A DNA stretch of 64,000 bases from Blasia pusilla (lineage: Eukaryota; Marchantiophyta; Marchantiopsida; Blasiales), in the NCBI GenBank assembly GCA_050084515.1, contig CM114275.1, forward strand, positions 1,860,001-1,924,000. The letters are read 5' to 3'. A program made the translations under genes and the position numbers. The notes under the pieces are model-generated. The model saw only the letters and a program-made list of their open reading frames with translations, searched no databases and was not told the origin of the DNA. Positions 10,343 to 19,892 of the stretch are shown one piece after another (within the stretch, counting starts at the first letter, position 1; every line of letters starts with the position of its first letter).

Positions 10343-12128
10343 ATGAGGGTCATCACGGCGTCCGTTCGGGACTTTGAGAGGCGAGGTGGTGAACCCGAGA
10401 GTAGCTTTAGAGGTTTTACGCGGAGTGGCACGAGGTTCCGAGGGTCTCCACGTGAGAGACCACCTCGACCTCCTTCTGTGTCATCGTCAGATGAGGGGGA
10501 GGGTGTAGAGGAGTTTGTGAGCACATCGCCACACATTGTGAGTGGTCCTACCAGTTGGGCGTACGAGATGGACGACCGGGGTAGAGGACGCGAGGTTTTC
10601 AGTGTGAGAGGCGGGATTGAGTTGCACGATTTCATAGCAGAGTTTAGGAGTTGGTGCTACTCCCAGGGGGCCAGGAACTCTAGAGAGTTCAACCCATTTA
10701 CATCATGGAGCGGTATGTTCCAGCATTTAGAGGAGGCGCCCATGGACGATTACCATGAGTTCTCTCAGAGATATGCACGTGCGATCGAGGCGTGGAGGCT
10801 CTACTATGACCCACATTATGTGTCATGGACGAAGCCGTTCCTAGATGAGGAGGAGGAGTTAGGAGAGGCTACTTCCTCTTCCACTAGTGACGTTTTAGGA
10901 GGGATCACTCGCACGGGAGCAGTTGCACCGTCTAGTCGGGTTTGTCCCAAGTTCAACCTTGTGGTTGAGTTCTTTGCAGAGTTGAGGGGGAGCTACCAGG
11001 GGGTACGGACGGAGAAGTTGCGGAGCATCCACAACTTCCAGAGGTGCCTGGGTGAGAGTTTGCGTGAGGCTTACACTCGCTTGCGCCGTTTGATCAACGT
11101 CACTCAGGGGGTGGCAGAGGCTCAGGCTATCCAGTCATGGTACGCGATGCTGGACCGAACCCTGCGGACACGGGTGCGGGAGGGGGTGCTTCTTATGAAC
11201 ACCTCCCCTATGTTGAGAGATGTTTTTAGGACCGTCGAGAACATTGAGCGCAACATGGCAGAGGAGAGTGTAGCCACCATGGGTTCCGGGCGAGAGCAGT
11301 CACAATTGTCTGCACCACCTGTGCAGCAACGTGGACTCCGGGATAGGTCGACTGTGGCACCACGAGCTCTGGGAGGATACCGGGAGGTCGTGCCACAGAG
11401 ACCTGCGCCTTCATATACGGCTCAGCAGCAGCCACCTACTATTACTTGTTGGTCATGTGGTGGAGCCAATCATCAGCGCGATTGCACTCGTCAGGGTCAT
11501 GGGCGTGTGCCTCAGCATGGAGGAGGAGATAGTGCTGCACCAGGAGGTTATCAGTGTGAGTATTGTCACAGGTATGGTCATACATGCGCCAGGTGTTTCA
11601 GTTTACATCCTGAGTTACGTCCGGACCGAGGGCCAGAGAGGGCACCAGAGCGAGTAGCCGGTCCAGGTGGGCCTAGAGAATCGTGCACCAGGTGGTCTCG
11701 TTGGGGGACGAGGAGCTGGAGTTGCCCGACAAGGTGGTAGAGCTGCCCGTGGAGGAGGTAGAGTACCACCATCTAGACGCGCCAAGGGAGATACTAGATG
11801 TGAGGCTGGGATGGCTGCTCAGATACAGCAACTACATGAGCGGATTGCCGCTATGGCATTGAGATTATCCGATGCCGGATCCGTGGCATCGACATCATAT
11901 GGAGTAGCCAGAGATCTGGAGGATCTTGGTTGGATGTGTGGGGTTGCCCAGATGGAGGCTGCCGCAGTTGTGACGCGTGGAGCAGCCGCAGAGTTTGATC
12001 CACAACGAGGGGAAGCTAGAAAACAAACTAGGCTTCCTCAATCTTTCACGTTGTCCGAAGCGACGAGGACCCCATCGATGGGTCCTCATCAAAGTTCCTT
12101 GAGAGTTGGTGATGTTGTTGGTGTGTAG
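10343..12128 (+). pseudogene. gag polyprotein of retroelement A (frameshifted)
   Basis: The ATG at 10343 opens a 465-codon frame. It has a basic, Ser-rich start, a capsid-like retrotransposon gag region with helical segments (about residues 100-310), then two nucleocapsid zinc knuckles: CWSCGGANHQRDC (C-x2-C-x4-H-x3-C) and CEYCHRYGHTCARC (canonical C-x2-C-x4-H-x4-C). The frame ends at 11740. The biologically coherent continuation is in another frame (from about 11667), which gives an Arg/Gly-rich segment and a helical tail up to a TAG at 12126. A one-base frameshift near 11660 is therefore likely. The same N-terminus is found in reverse at 19498-19892. Confidence 0.85.
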
Positions 12129-12140
12129 GCATAGAGGGCG

Positions 12141-12935
12141 ATGGGAGAAGTGAGTGCGAAGACTCCTATTGTTGATGCTCAAGAGGGGCATGTGTCGAGC
12201 ACGTTGTTGGGGGCGGCCACCGTTGTGTACCGCACTCCTTTATTTTGTGCTTCCGATGTGATGACGTTGGGGGGTACGCCCGCCGAGGCTTTTTGGCTAG
12301 CCGCTTCGCTATGTGAGCGTGGAGTTGGAGTTCCTGCATCACATTCAGAGGTGATTGCAAAGGAGGTGATGGACCTTCCCTTGGAGCGGATGCTCGGACC
12401 GTCCACTTCAGATTCATGGCAGGCTGCGGTTGCTAGGATGGCGAAGATGCTCGCTAGACCCGCAATAGAGCGTGCCATGGCTTCTCCTAGTGTTGTGTTG
12501 CTGGATAACCGAGGAGAGGTCTTCCAGTTGGTGAGTCCTGGAGGTAGAGCTTTTAGTCCGCAAAGCGTCTTGTTGGATTCAGAAGCGCAACCCCTGATGT
12601 TGGGGAAAGCGTCATTCAAAGGATTGGGCTTGACGAGAGCCGATGTGGAGCGTTGTCCATTCCGGATACAGACATCCTTGGGTGGAGCGAGTACCACACA
12701 GTATATCACCCGACATGAGGTCGTGGTGAGGATTCGCCCGGGACATCCTACAGATGAGTCCGTGGTGCGCGCCAAGGCGATAGTGACTGATGCAAAGTCC
12801 TACGACGTCTTGGTTGGTGGAGCAGCGTTATACCCAATGGGGTTTTCCTTGGATTACTGGGAGGAGTCAGCGTCCTACAGACCAGGATGGTAGTCAGGTG
12901 ATGGGGGCCTTAGCTCATTACCTGTTTGATTCACA
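12141..12935 (+). pseudogene. Retropepsin-like protease region of retroelement A
   Basis: The frame is the same as the gag tail and separated from it by TAG codons at 12126 and 12132, so gag and protease were probably once continuous. The active-site region reads VLLDSEAQPLML, where retropepsins have Asp-Ser/Thr-Gly; the Gly is Glu here. Downstream SYDVLVGGAALYPMGF is the conserved flap/C-terminal block of this protease group and is also present in copy C. The frame stops at TAG 12891 and TGA 12927, and recognisable sequence runs a little past the first stop. Confidence 0.75.
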
Positions 12936-13035
12936 TGTGCAGTGATCGAGCAACGGCCAAGAGAGATGGCGACCTAAACAGCATTTAGCAGTGGCATCAC
13001 TTGGCCTAGTGATTTGATTGAGGGACATGTCCATG

Positions 13036-14265
13036 CAAGGGGGTACTCCTATTCCTGAAATTTCTATGGAGAGGAGTGTTATGGTAGCTGCATCATTCTG
13101 TGGAGGAGAGGTACCGTTGTGGGGCTCGACTGAGGAGCTTCGACGATTGGCAGATGAGCACGTGTAGACCGTGTGGAGCGAGGCGTTTGCACCGGAGTGT
13201 GACGGGTCTGAGGAACTCGAGGTAGCAAGGAGTGGTACGATGACACCCTTGGATACCACACCCATTGTGTGGTGTACCCCGGAGGAGGGTATTCGAGTGT
13301 TAGATCTCTTTGGAGGGATTAGCATCGGGTTAGCTGTTGTTTTGCAGGCAGGAGTGCGAGTACAACAATACCTGTATGTGGAGAGTGATGATGTTGCAAG
13401 GCGCGTCTCACTACGACATGTGGCGGAGTTACGCCTACGTTTACCCTAAACGTCTGCAGTACAGGGGTACCAGAGTTCCCTACCGAGGGATATTTCGTTG
13501 TTGGGGGCGCAAGACTTAGAGCGGGTATGGACCATTGATTTGGTCATTGCCGGTTGGCCATGTCAGGGCCAATCGAGTGCTGGACAAGGCAGCGGGTTGG
13601 CTGACACTCGGTCCACGTTATTTTGGGAGATGTTGAGGGTCTTACGGCAATTGTAGGAGCATCAGTCTCGTTCTTCAGCCTACATTATGGAGAATGTGCC
13701 GATCTTAGGAGACTCTAGATCACGGGTGATGACGAGTGCTCATCAGGTGCGTGCCTGGATCGGCCCAGTAGTGTTCTTGGATGCGGCGAGTGTAGGTTCT
13801 AGAGCCCATCGCCCACTTCTATGGTGGACCAACTTGGTGCCCCATGCGGTGTTATGGAGGGCGTATGCGAGAGTGGAGTGCCCCTCCCATTTGTTAGTGG
13901 ATTCCATTCTGGATCCAGGTCCTCGATCACATGCAGTGAGGCACGATGATCGACCACCGTTGATTGTGGTTAACATAGTAGGCAGGCCGCGGGCAGCCTT
14001 GCCCACACGTTGTGAGTTTTCCCGCTTCCTATGCATACAAGGAGGCCGGTCCTGGCTTGGTTTGGGATAACCAGGTTCAGCGGTTGATGGAGCCCAACGC
14101 CGACGAGAGAGAGCAAGCGATGGGATTCCCCACAGGAGTGACGGCAGTACCATCAGTGTCAGAGGCATAACGACGCCATGTCTTGGGTCAGGCGATGGAC
14201 CTGAACTGCTTGACATGGATCCTCAGCTTGGGAGTGGCTGAGCAGCGTCGTATGAGATCGCGATA
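13036..14265 (+). pseudogene. Cytosine-C5 DNA methyltransferase domain inside the retroelement, DNMT3-like, inactivated
   Basis: The domain lies between protease and reverse transcriptase. In one frame (13036 to about 14000) it shows, in order: a linker ending GTMTPLDTTPIVW; motif I VLDLFGGISIGL (13297-13332, SAM binding); motif IV VIAGWPCQGQ with the catalytic Cys codon at 13561-13563; motif VI MENVP at 13687; and a motif VIII-like SRAHRPLLWWTN near 13800-13835. After a one-base shift near 14000 the next frame continues with EREQAMGFPTGV and RRHVLGQAMDLNCL (14105-14215, motif IX/X region). Motif order is unpermuted, unlike plant DRM. The motif I, VIII and IX/X wording most resembles DNMT3. 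In-frame stops at 13165, 13447, 13654 and 14168, plus the frameshift, make this copy inactive. A DNMT in a retroelement could methylate its own or host DNA; that is inference from related reported elements. Confidence 0.85.
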
Positions 14266-14529
14266 GATCGCAGCGGTTGCGTTGGTGAGCCCCATGCCTA
14301 CTGAGATGGTGGAGGCAGTGGCTGGAGGCGAGACCCAAGGAGATCTACGCACCAGGGGAGATCGGGAGAGACACCCTTGGACTTCTTGGGATGTTTTGCA
14401 GGTACGTCAGGAGATGATAGCCACAGCATCAAGCGTGCTTCCGAGCCCTACACGTGGAGGAGATCAGAATTTGTAGTTGGCAGCAGAAGAGCAGCCAGTG
14501 TTGTTGTTCAAGATGGGGTTGCACCATAG

Positions 14530-16222
14530 CAACCACCGATACGCGCGCCAGAGAGTCCTACCGTAGTCACGATGGAGACTTGGGAGCCAAATATGGGCCC
14601 TAAGTTGACAGGAGGAGAGCGGCGCCGGATACATTAGTTCCTCATGAGTTATAGCAGTTGCTTTGCATTTAGCATGGAGGATTTGGGTACATTGAAGGGA
14701 CCGGGGATCCGCATTGAGTTGTAGAGTGACACGCCGATCTTTTGACGACCCTATAGGTACAGGGATATAGAGAGGGCTCTGATTCAGAGTAGGAGCCAGG
14801 ACTTGGTTGGAGCAGGACTAGTGGAGATGTCCCATGGGGAGTATACATCTGCCACTCTCATGCTCGCCAAGAAGGATGTGCATGGCAACTTGACGGATAG
14901 GCGGATGTGTGGGGATTACCAACCTATCAATCGACAGACGAAGTCCGATAGGTATGCCATGCCCACCCTTGAGGAGATCTTAGATGCGATTGGTCACGCA
15001 AAGGTCTTCAGTTCATTGGATTTGCGAGCCGGATACCATCAACTGCCTATCAGATTGGAGGATAGGCAGAAGACGGCATTTTGGGGCATCGATCCTCACG
15101 GGAAGGATTGTTTGTACCAGTGGCGGTTCTTACCATTTGGGTTAAAGAACGCCCCGGCTGAGTTTCAAAGGGTCATGGATAAGATCTTGGTTGGTCTGGA
15201 TTTTGCTAGGTGTTATATTGATGACATCATAGTCTTTAGCGCCACGGTTGAGGAGAATGAGCGACATCTAGAGGAGGTGTTTCGACGATTGCAATTACAT
15301 GGGCTGAAGCTACATCCAGGCAAGTGCAAGTTCTTCTACAACCAGATTGAATACTTGGGTCATACGATATACCCAGGGGGCCTTAGTGTTCAACATACAA
15401 AGGTAGAGGCTATCTCATGCATTCCACGCCCTTCATATGTGAGCCGTGTTTGCGCATTCATGGGATTGGCGAGCTTCTATCGGTGGTATGTCAAGGGATT
15501 CAGTTCGATTGCGAAGCCCCTCACCTTGCTGACAAAGGTGGATCATGAGTGGCATTGGAGGGAATGAGCAAGAGCAAGCATTTCAGTTGCTCAAGGACAG
15601 GTTGACGTCTGTGCCCATCTTGAGGAGACCGATCTGGGGGCGTCCTTTCCAGTTGCACACAGATTGGAGCATGTTGGGGCTTGGAGCGGTGCTCACCCAA
15701 CATGATGATGAGGATAGAGAGTTCGTGGTGGCTTATGGTAGCCGCTCAAACAACGCTGCAGAGGCGAAGTACAGCTCGTATGAGGGTGAGTGCTTGGCTA
15801 CGGTGTGGGCTGTCATGCATTTCAGATGTTACTTATTCGGAAACTCCTTTACCATCATCATTGATCATCAACCACTGAAATGGTTGATGGAGTCCGACAA
15901 GCTTACAAGGAAGTTTGCGAGATGGGCTCTATTGTTGCAGGAATATGATTTTCAGGTGTTACATAGACCTAGGACGCTCAACCAGGATGCAGATGGGTTG
16001 AGTCGTAACCCATGCCCGAGTCAGCGAGATGCGATTGGAGCTCGATGGCATGAAGAGAGCGATGAGGAGTCACGGCCAGGATGGCACGTGTCAGCCTATT
16101 TTGGCATGTTGGCTATGGAGAGCCGAGTTGTGGAGACTTTGATGGCGAGGTCTAGTGGAGAGTCCTTGGATCCTGAGGCGGTGAGTAATTTTGGTGGCGA
16201 GATATTCATGATGATGGAGTAG
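14530..16222 (+). pseudogene. Reverse transcriptase and RNase H of retroelement A
   Basis: The RT lead-in starts about 14530 and is broken by TAG at 14527, 14635 and 14722 and TGA at 14743. From 14750 the frame is open to 15567, with KVFSSLDLRAGYHQ, LPFGLKNAPAEFQ, the catalytic YIDDI at about 15220 and the thumb/connection region GLASFYRWYVKGF. A one-base frameshift at about 15560 moves to RNase H (to 16222): HTDWSMLGLGAVLTQ, SSYEGECLA and TIIIDHQPLKWL. The acidic residues D, E and D are kept, although TDWS replaces the usual TDAS. The RNase H ends with HRPRTLNQDADGLSR, typical of Ty3/gypsy. Another one-base shift near 16190 separates it from integrase. Confidence 0.92.
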
Positions 16223-16684
16223 TCTTGGAGTACCCGTCTTGGCGGCGTTGCGAGCATGAGTCTAGCACTGAAAGTGTGGGTGCTCGAGAGCGAGATCGGA
16301 TCCTACAGCGGGCCAGACGATTCCGTTGGGAGGGGACACATGTTTTGAGGGTTTGGGAGGATGGCAGAGTACGCGTAGTGCCACATCCTTTGCTGAGAGC
16401 ACGACTAGTGCAGCATGCCCACGAGGAGTTGGGTCACTTTCGGGTGAAGCGGACGTACAACTTGCTCCAGATTCAGTATTGGTGGCGAGGCATGCAGACT
16501 GACGTTCAGCAATTTGTTGCCAAGTGCATGGTGTGTGATCGGGTCCGAGCATCGTTCATTGCTCCGACTCCACAGTTGCATCCATTACCTATCATGGGCT
16601 TAGGATATATATGGAGTTTGGATTTTGCAGGACCTTTGCCTTTTGACGGAGCGTCACAGGCGTTATGTGTTGGTGATGGTCGAG
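16201..16684 (+). pseudogene. Integrase of retroelement A, truncated in the catalytic core
   Basis: The frame holds the HHCC zinc-binding domain (HAHEELGHF, then CMVC about 16530) and the opening of the catalytic core, YIWSLDFAGPLP, with the first catalytic Asp. Core homology passes through one more frameshift at about 16650, still readable in the next frame as RRYVLVMVEHFS, and then stops at the hairpin at 16666-16708. The second and third catalytic acidic residues and the C-terminal domain are absent. Sequence after 16708 is unrelated, so this is a physical truncation. Confidence 0.85.
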
Positions 16685-16708
16685 CACTTCTCGACCATCA
16701 CCAACACA
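16666..16708. repeat. Perfect 19-bp inverted repeat at the retroelement breakpoint
   Basis: Arms 16666-16684 and 16690-16708 are exact reverse complements around the 5-nt spacer CACTT. The left arm and spacer are normal integrase coding sequence; the right arm is an inverted copy of it. Confidence 0.95.
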
Positions 16709-18189
16709 ATCCTTACCATGTCAAGGTACTCTTTGTAGATAGGCACTGGTTCACTCGCTATTTAGTTTATCATTTTGGGGAGGCATTCATGAACCAGGTC
16801 ATGCAATCTCCAACTCCGGTGATTCTTCCTATTGTCACATATGGAAGGACATGGGATTGTACTTTGTATGTCCTTATATAGCGATCCATGGATGTCAATA
16901 GGCCTGCTCAAGTAGGGTTTAACACTAGTTGTGCTATCTTCCTCGTGTACAAGCGTAAAATAGTTTATAGGGATTTCATAGTTAGGAATTTTGGGGTCCG
17001 ATGTTACGAAGAAGTGATCGCCTTGGCACTTCCATTTGTGATACCTGTCGTAAGAGAATGGAGAGTGTACATCATAATTTTATATTGAAAAAGGAGAACT
17101 TATTAGAGAGTTCACCTTGCATCAACCGCATCTACCGCAGCTAGAAGGCCCGCCCTTGCTCGAAGAAAGACTCTCGACACGACAACGGTCTATATTCTTC
17201 ACCTTGTATGAAATCCTCTAGCCTATCAGTTGGAATCCATGCTTCTTTTCTTTGACCATACCAATTCAGGTGTTCACTTATAAAAGGGCCAGGTAAGGGA
17301 TTTTGAATGGAGTCACATTCAAATGCACCGTAGTATTCGGTGTATTTGGTCATTCATGCAAAATCAGATGCTCAGTACGAAACTTTGGGAAGCTTCAATG
17401 AATAACTACTATGAACCTTCAATCACCTTCCTACCGATGAAGATTCAAAAAATACACCGTGTGTTCAGCGTGATGCACATGTACAGAGAAATGCAAGAAA
17501 TATAAGTGCTATTACATCTTCTTTGTAATGTCTCACTATAGCTGGAGACAATCAATACAAGTTTCCTGTAGCGGAGGTCATACTATCCTTTGTGCATGTC
17601 AATATTTTGCTTCGAAATTATGCAATACATGACATTCAGACAACGGAAACGAAAGTGGGAATAATGAAGATGGATGAATATCCGTTGCCAAGGGTTCACG
17701 AGGGTTCAGTTCGTATTACATTTATGCAAGCCGCCAAGGGCACTAAAGCACAATGTCCAAGCGAACTATCTATGTAGTCCACACCTTCGCTAACTACTAT
17801 GAATCGGAACCCAACTGAACTGAAAAGAACTTGAAATAAGAAAATAGGAATGAAGGACGTAATACACACTTATGCACGAACCTTATAGATTTGGACATGG
17901 TTGCCCGTTGTAGTTGGCAGCAATCCAAACCCCGAAGGCTTAATCCACATACTAGAGCTCTCGTTCGGGTTAATCCTCTATAGTGAAAAGATCATAATCC
18001 TCCATTATCCGTGCTAATGGACCAAATATCGGGTCTCTCCGTCGCTCCACATGCACTCTGTCCCACTGTGGAAGTCGATTATGTAGACACGACGTTCATT
18101 AGGGCTAATCGACTACCAAAGTCGAACGGAGTCTTACTGGACTTCTTTCCAGATGGAGTCAATTTTTTGAAACGGACGTTTTTAAGTCC
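16709..18189. other. Anonymous repeat-derived DNA
   Basis: No confident gene. One minus-strand frame at 17141-17353 reads like protein (for example WIPTDRLEDFIQGEEY) but has no recognised family and no flanking exons, so it may be a fragment of a decayed element. Confidence 0.35.
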
Positions 18190-18425
18190 GTCCATCGCCG
18201 TCAGCAAGGAACGGAGTCTAAACGGACGTTTCAAAGTCCGTCCATGCCAACATGCTGTGCGCGGAGCACGATATCTGACATTTCATTGACAATCGCTACC
18301 GTACTGCCATTTTCTCGATCTGGAGCTCCGAAGCTCGCATTCACCGAGCCACCTGCCGATAGGGCCTAGCCTAGGCTTCGCTTTATTGCGAAGCTGGGGC
18401 AAAGTATGGGCTTCGAGTGAATCAT
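18190..18425 (-). repeat. Dispersed repeat with hairpin-rich GC sequence (matches 44515-44745)
   Basis: Read on the minus strand, blocks such as CGAAGCCCATACTTTG, AAGCCTAGGCTAGGCCCTAT and GAGCTCCGGA-like sequence align with 44515-44640 on the plus strand. The outer part contains two ACGGAC...GTCCGT hairpins (about 18170-18245). Both copies sit beside tnp2-type transposase pieces, so this may be the subterminal region of a CACTA element or a separate small element. Confidence 0.6.
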
Positions 18426-18441
18426 CTTAGCCTAATCCCTT

Positions 18442-18657
18442 ATGAGAGGCAAGTGGGTAAAATCCTCATGGAATAGGATTGATGCTACAATGATGCATGA
18501 TGAAATTGGGTTTCTCTTAGCATACTTCGGAAAGATACTACCACTTAATTTGGATCCCTTTTTTTTTACCAGCCAAGTTGAATATGTATTCTACGCTCAT
18601 GTTGAGGAACATACATGTTTGAAGGTAGTTATGCAAAAAGCAACCTACGCGTTCTAG
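18442..18657 (+). pseudogene. Fragment of a CACTA/EnSpm element C-terminal domain
   Basis: A short open frame contains LDPFFFTSQVEYVFYAHV, which resembles the PFILASQVxQVFYV block in the C-terminal (DUF4216-like) part of tnp2-type transposase polyproteins. Downstream codons stay weakly similar, with several stops. The similarity is short, so this is a modest call. Confidence 0.4.
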
Positions 18658-19497
18658 AAGAGTTGTAGGGGTTGCCAGACATTTTTACTACTGATCATAT
18701 CGACTTGGGAGGCTTGAGGGCATAATCACACTTGGACAGTGAAATGCAAGACATCTCGTTGCTTGGTGCCATCCACCTATCCGATGAGGTATTAGCTTTA
18801 GGATTAATAAAGATTGTACCTGATGAAGAGCATGGTGAAAGTTCCAAAGACATTCGTGAAATGAGGACTAGTTCTGATACTGAGTAAGGGGTACTACTTT
18901 GTAATAGAGGAATAATAAAAAACATTTGTTATCGAGTTTAATGCAATATCCAAGTATTGTATTTGTGTGTTGATTCTTATTTGGACACTTTCTGCTTCCA
19001 TATTATTTTGTAACAAAGGTTCCTAATTTTGTTTAATGTGATGCAAGGTCTGATTATGCTAATCAGAGAGTGATTAACTTGTAAAATGTTAAAATCAAGA
19101 CATTGGCACTTCCTTGATTATGCCAAAGATTTGTGGCTAAATACGTACATTCCTTGGTTTTGCAATGTGTGTTTGATTTCAAGATGCAGATTCAAGAGTC
19201 CAAAAACTATTTTGAGTCTAATAGTGGAGTTACCTTAATAACTCCGGGAAATGGAGTTCCACTTGTTCATGTAGGGACAAAACTATCCATGGAGGAGGAG
19301 AACGCAAAATATTTCAGATTATGAGAGGAGCGTTGTGCAAGAGTGAGAGCAGAAACACGTCTCCTTGCTTCTCAGTGGCAGTAAGCCTTAAACCATCTTT
19401 GCTCTTCCCCATATTTTCCAATTTCCAATTAAGGCTCTCAAAGATAGATTTCCTTTATTTAAAGAGATCTGTAGGATATTCTAGAGAAACGCCCCCT
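18658..19497. other. Unannotated AT-rich DNA between transposon remnants
   Basis: No gene is supported. The right edge abuts the truncated gag of retroelement copy B. Confidence 0.4.
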
Positions 19498-19892
19498 CTA
19501 AATGTTGGAACATGTTGTTCCATGTTGTGAACGGGTTGAACTTCTAGAGTTCTTAGCGTGTTGTGAATCACACCAACTCCTGAACTCCACAATGAAGTCG
19601 TGTAATTCTATGGTACCCACGGCTCCCAAAAACCTATGCAGTCCTCTACCCTGGTCGCCCATCTTGTATGCCCAAGCGGTAGGACCACTAAATGTGATGT
19701 GTGCGATGATGTGCTCACAAACTCCTCTACGTCCTCCCACTCGTCTAAGGATGACACACAAGGAGGTAGAGGCACTCCCTCACGTGGAGTCCCTTGAAAC
19801 TTCGCGCCACTCCGCGTGAATCCTCTAGAGCTACTCTCAAGTCCACCAACTCGCCTCTCAAAGTCTTGAAAGGACGCCATGATGATCCTCAC
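19498..19892 (-). pseudogene. gag N-terminal fragment of copy B
   Basis: The ATG at 19892 begins DFERRVGGLESSSRGFTRSG, which aligns residue by residue with the gag start at 10343 (copy A). A frameshift near 19720 moves the reading to the frame carrying IELHDFIVEFRSWCDSQ. Homology ends abruptly at about 19498, corresponding to about residue 130 of gag A. Confidence 0.85.

Larger units (their letters stand above)
8716..16708 (+). mobile_element. Decayed Ty3/gypsy LTR retrotransposon carrying a DNA methyltransferase domain (copy A)
   Basis: The order is LTR (from TGTCACGTC at 8716), untranslated leader, gag with two zinc knuckles, aspartic protease, cytosine-C5 methyltransferase, reverse transcriptase, RNase H, then integrase cut short in its core. 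RT-RNase H-integrase order defines Ty3/gypsy. All parts share one strand and adjoin without foreign gaps. The copy is non-functional: at least five frameshifts (about 11660, 14000, 15560, 16190, 16650) and about a dozen premature stops. It lacks the integrase C-terminus, polypurine tract and 3' LTR; homology stops at a small snap-back hairpin (16666-16708). The leader and gag start are shared with copy B at 19498-22316, and the protease plus methyltransferase linker with copy C at 46389-47519. Confidence 0.88.

Noticed and set aside
13036-14265. Methyltransferase as bacterial contamination or a restriction-modification gene
   Set aside because: It is embedded collinearly between retroelement protease and RT, shares the element's decay, and a second copy with the same arrangement exists at 47200-47519.
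18442-18925. A functional gene to the right of the GC-rich repeat
   Set aside because: Only a short tnp2-like block is readable and the following frames are broken.
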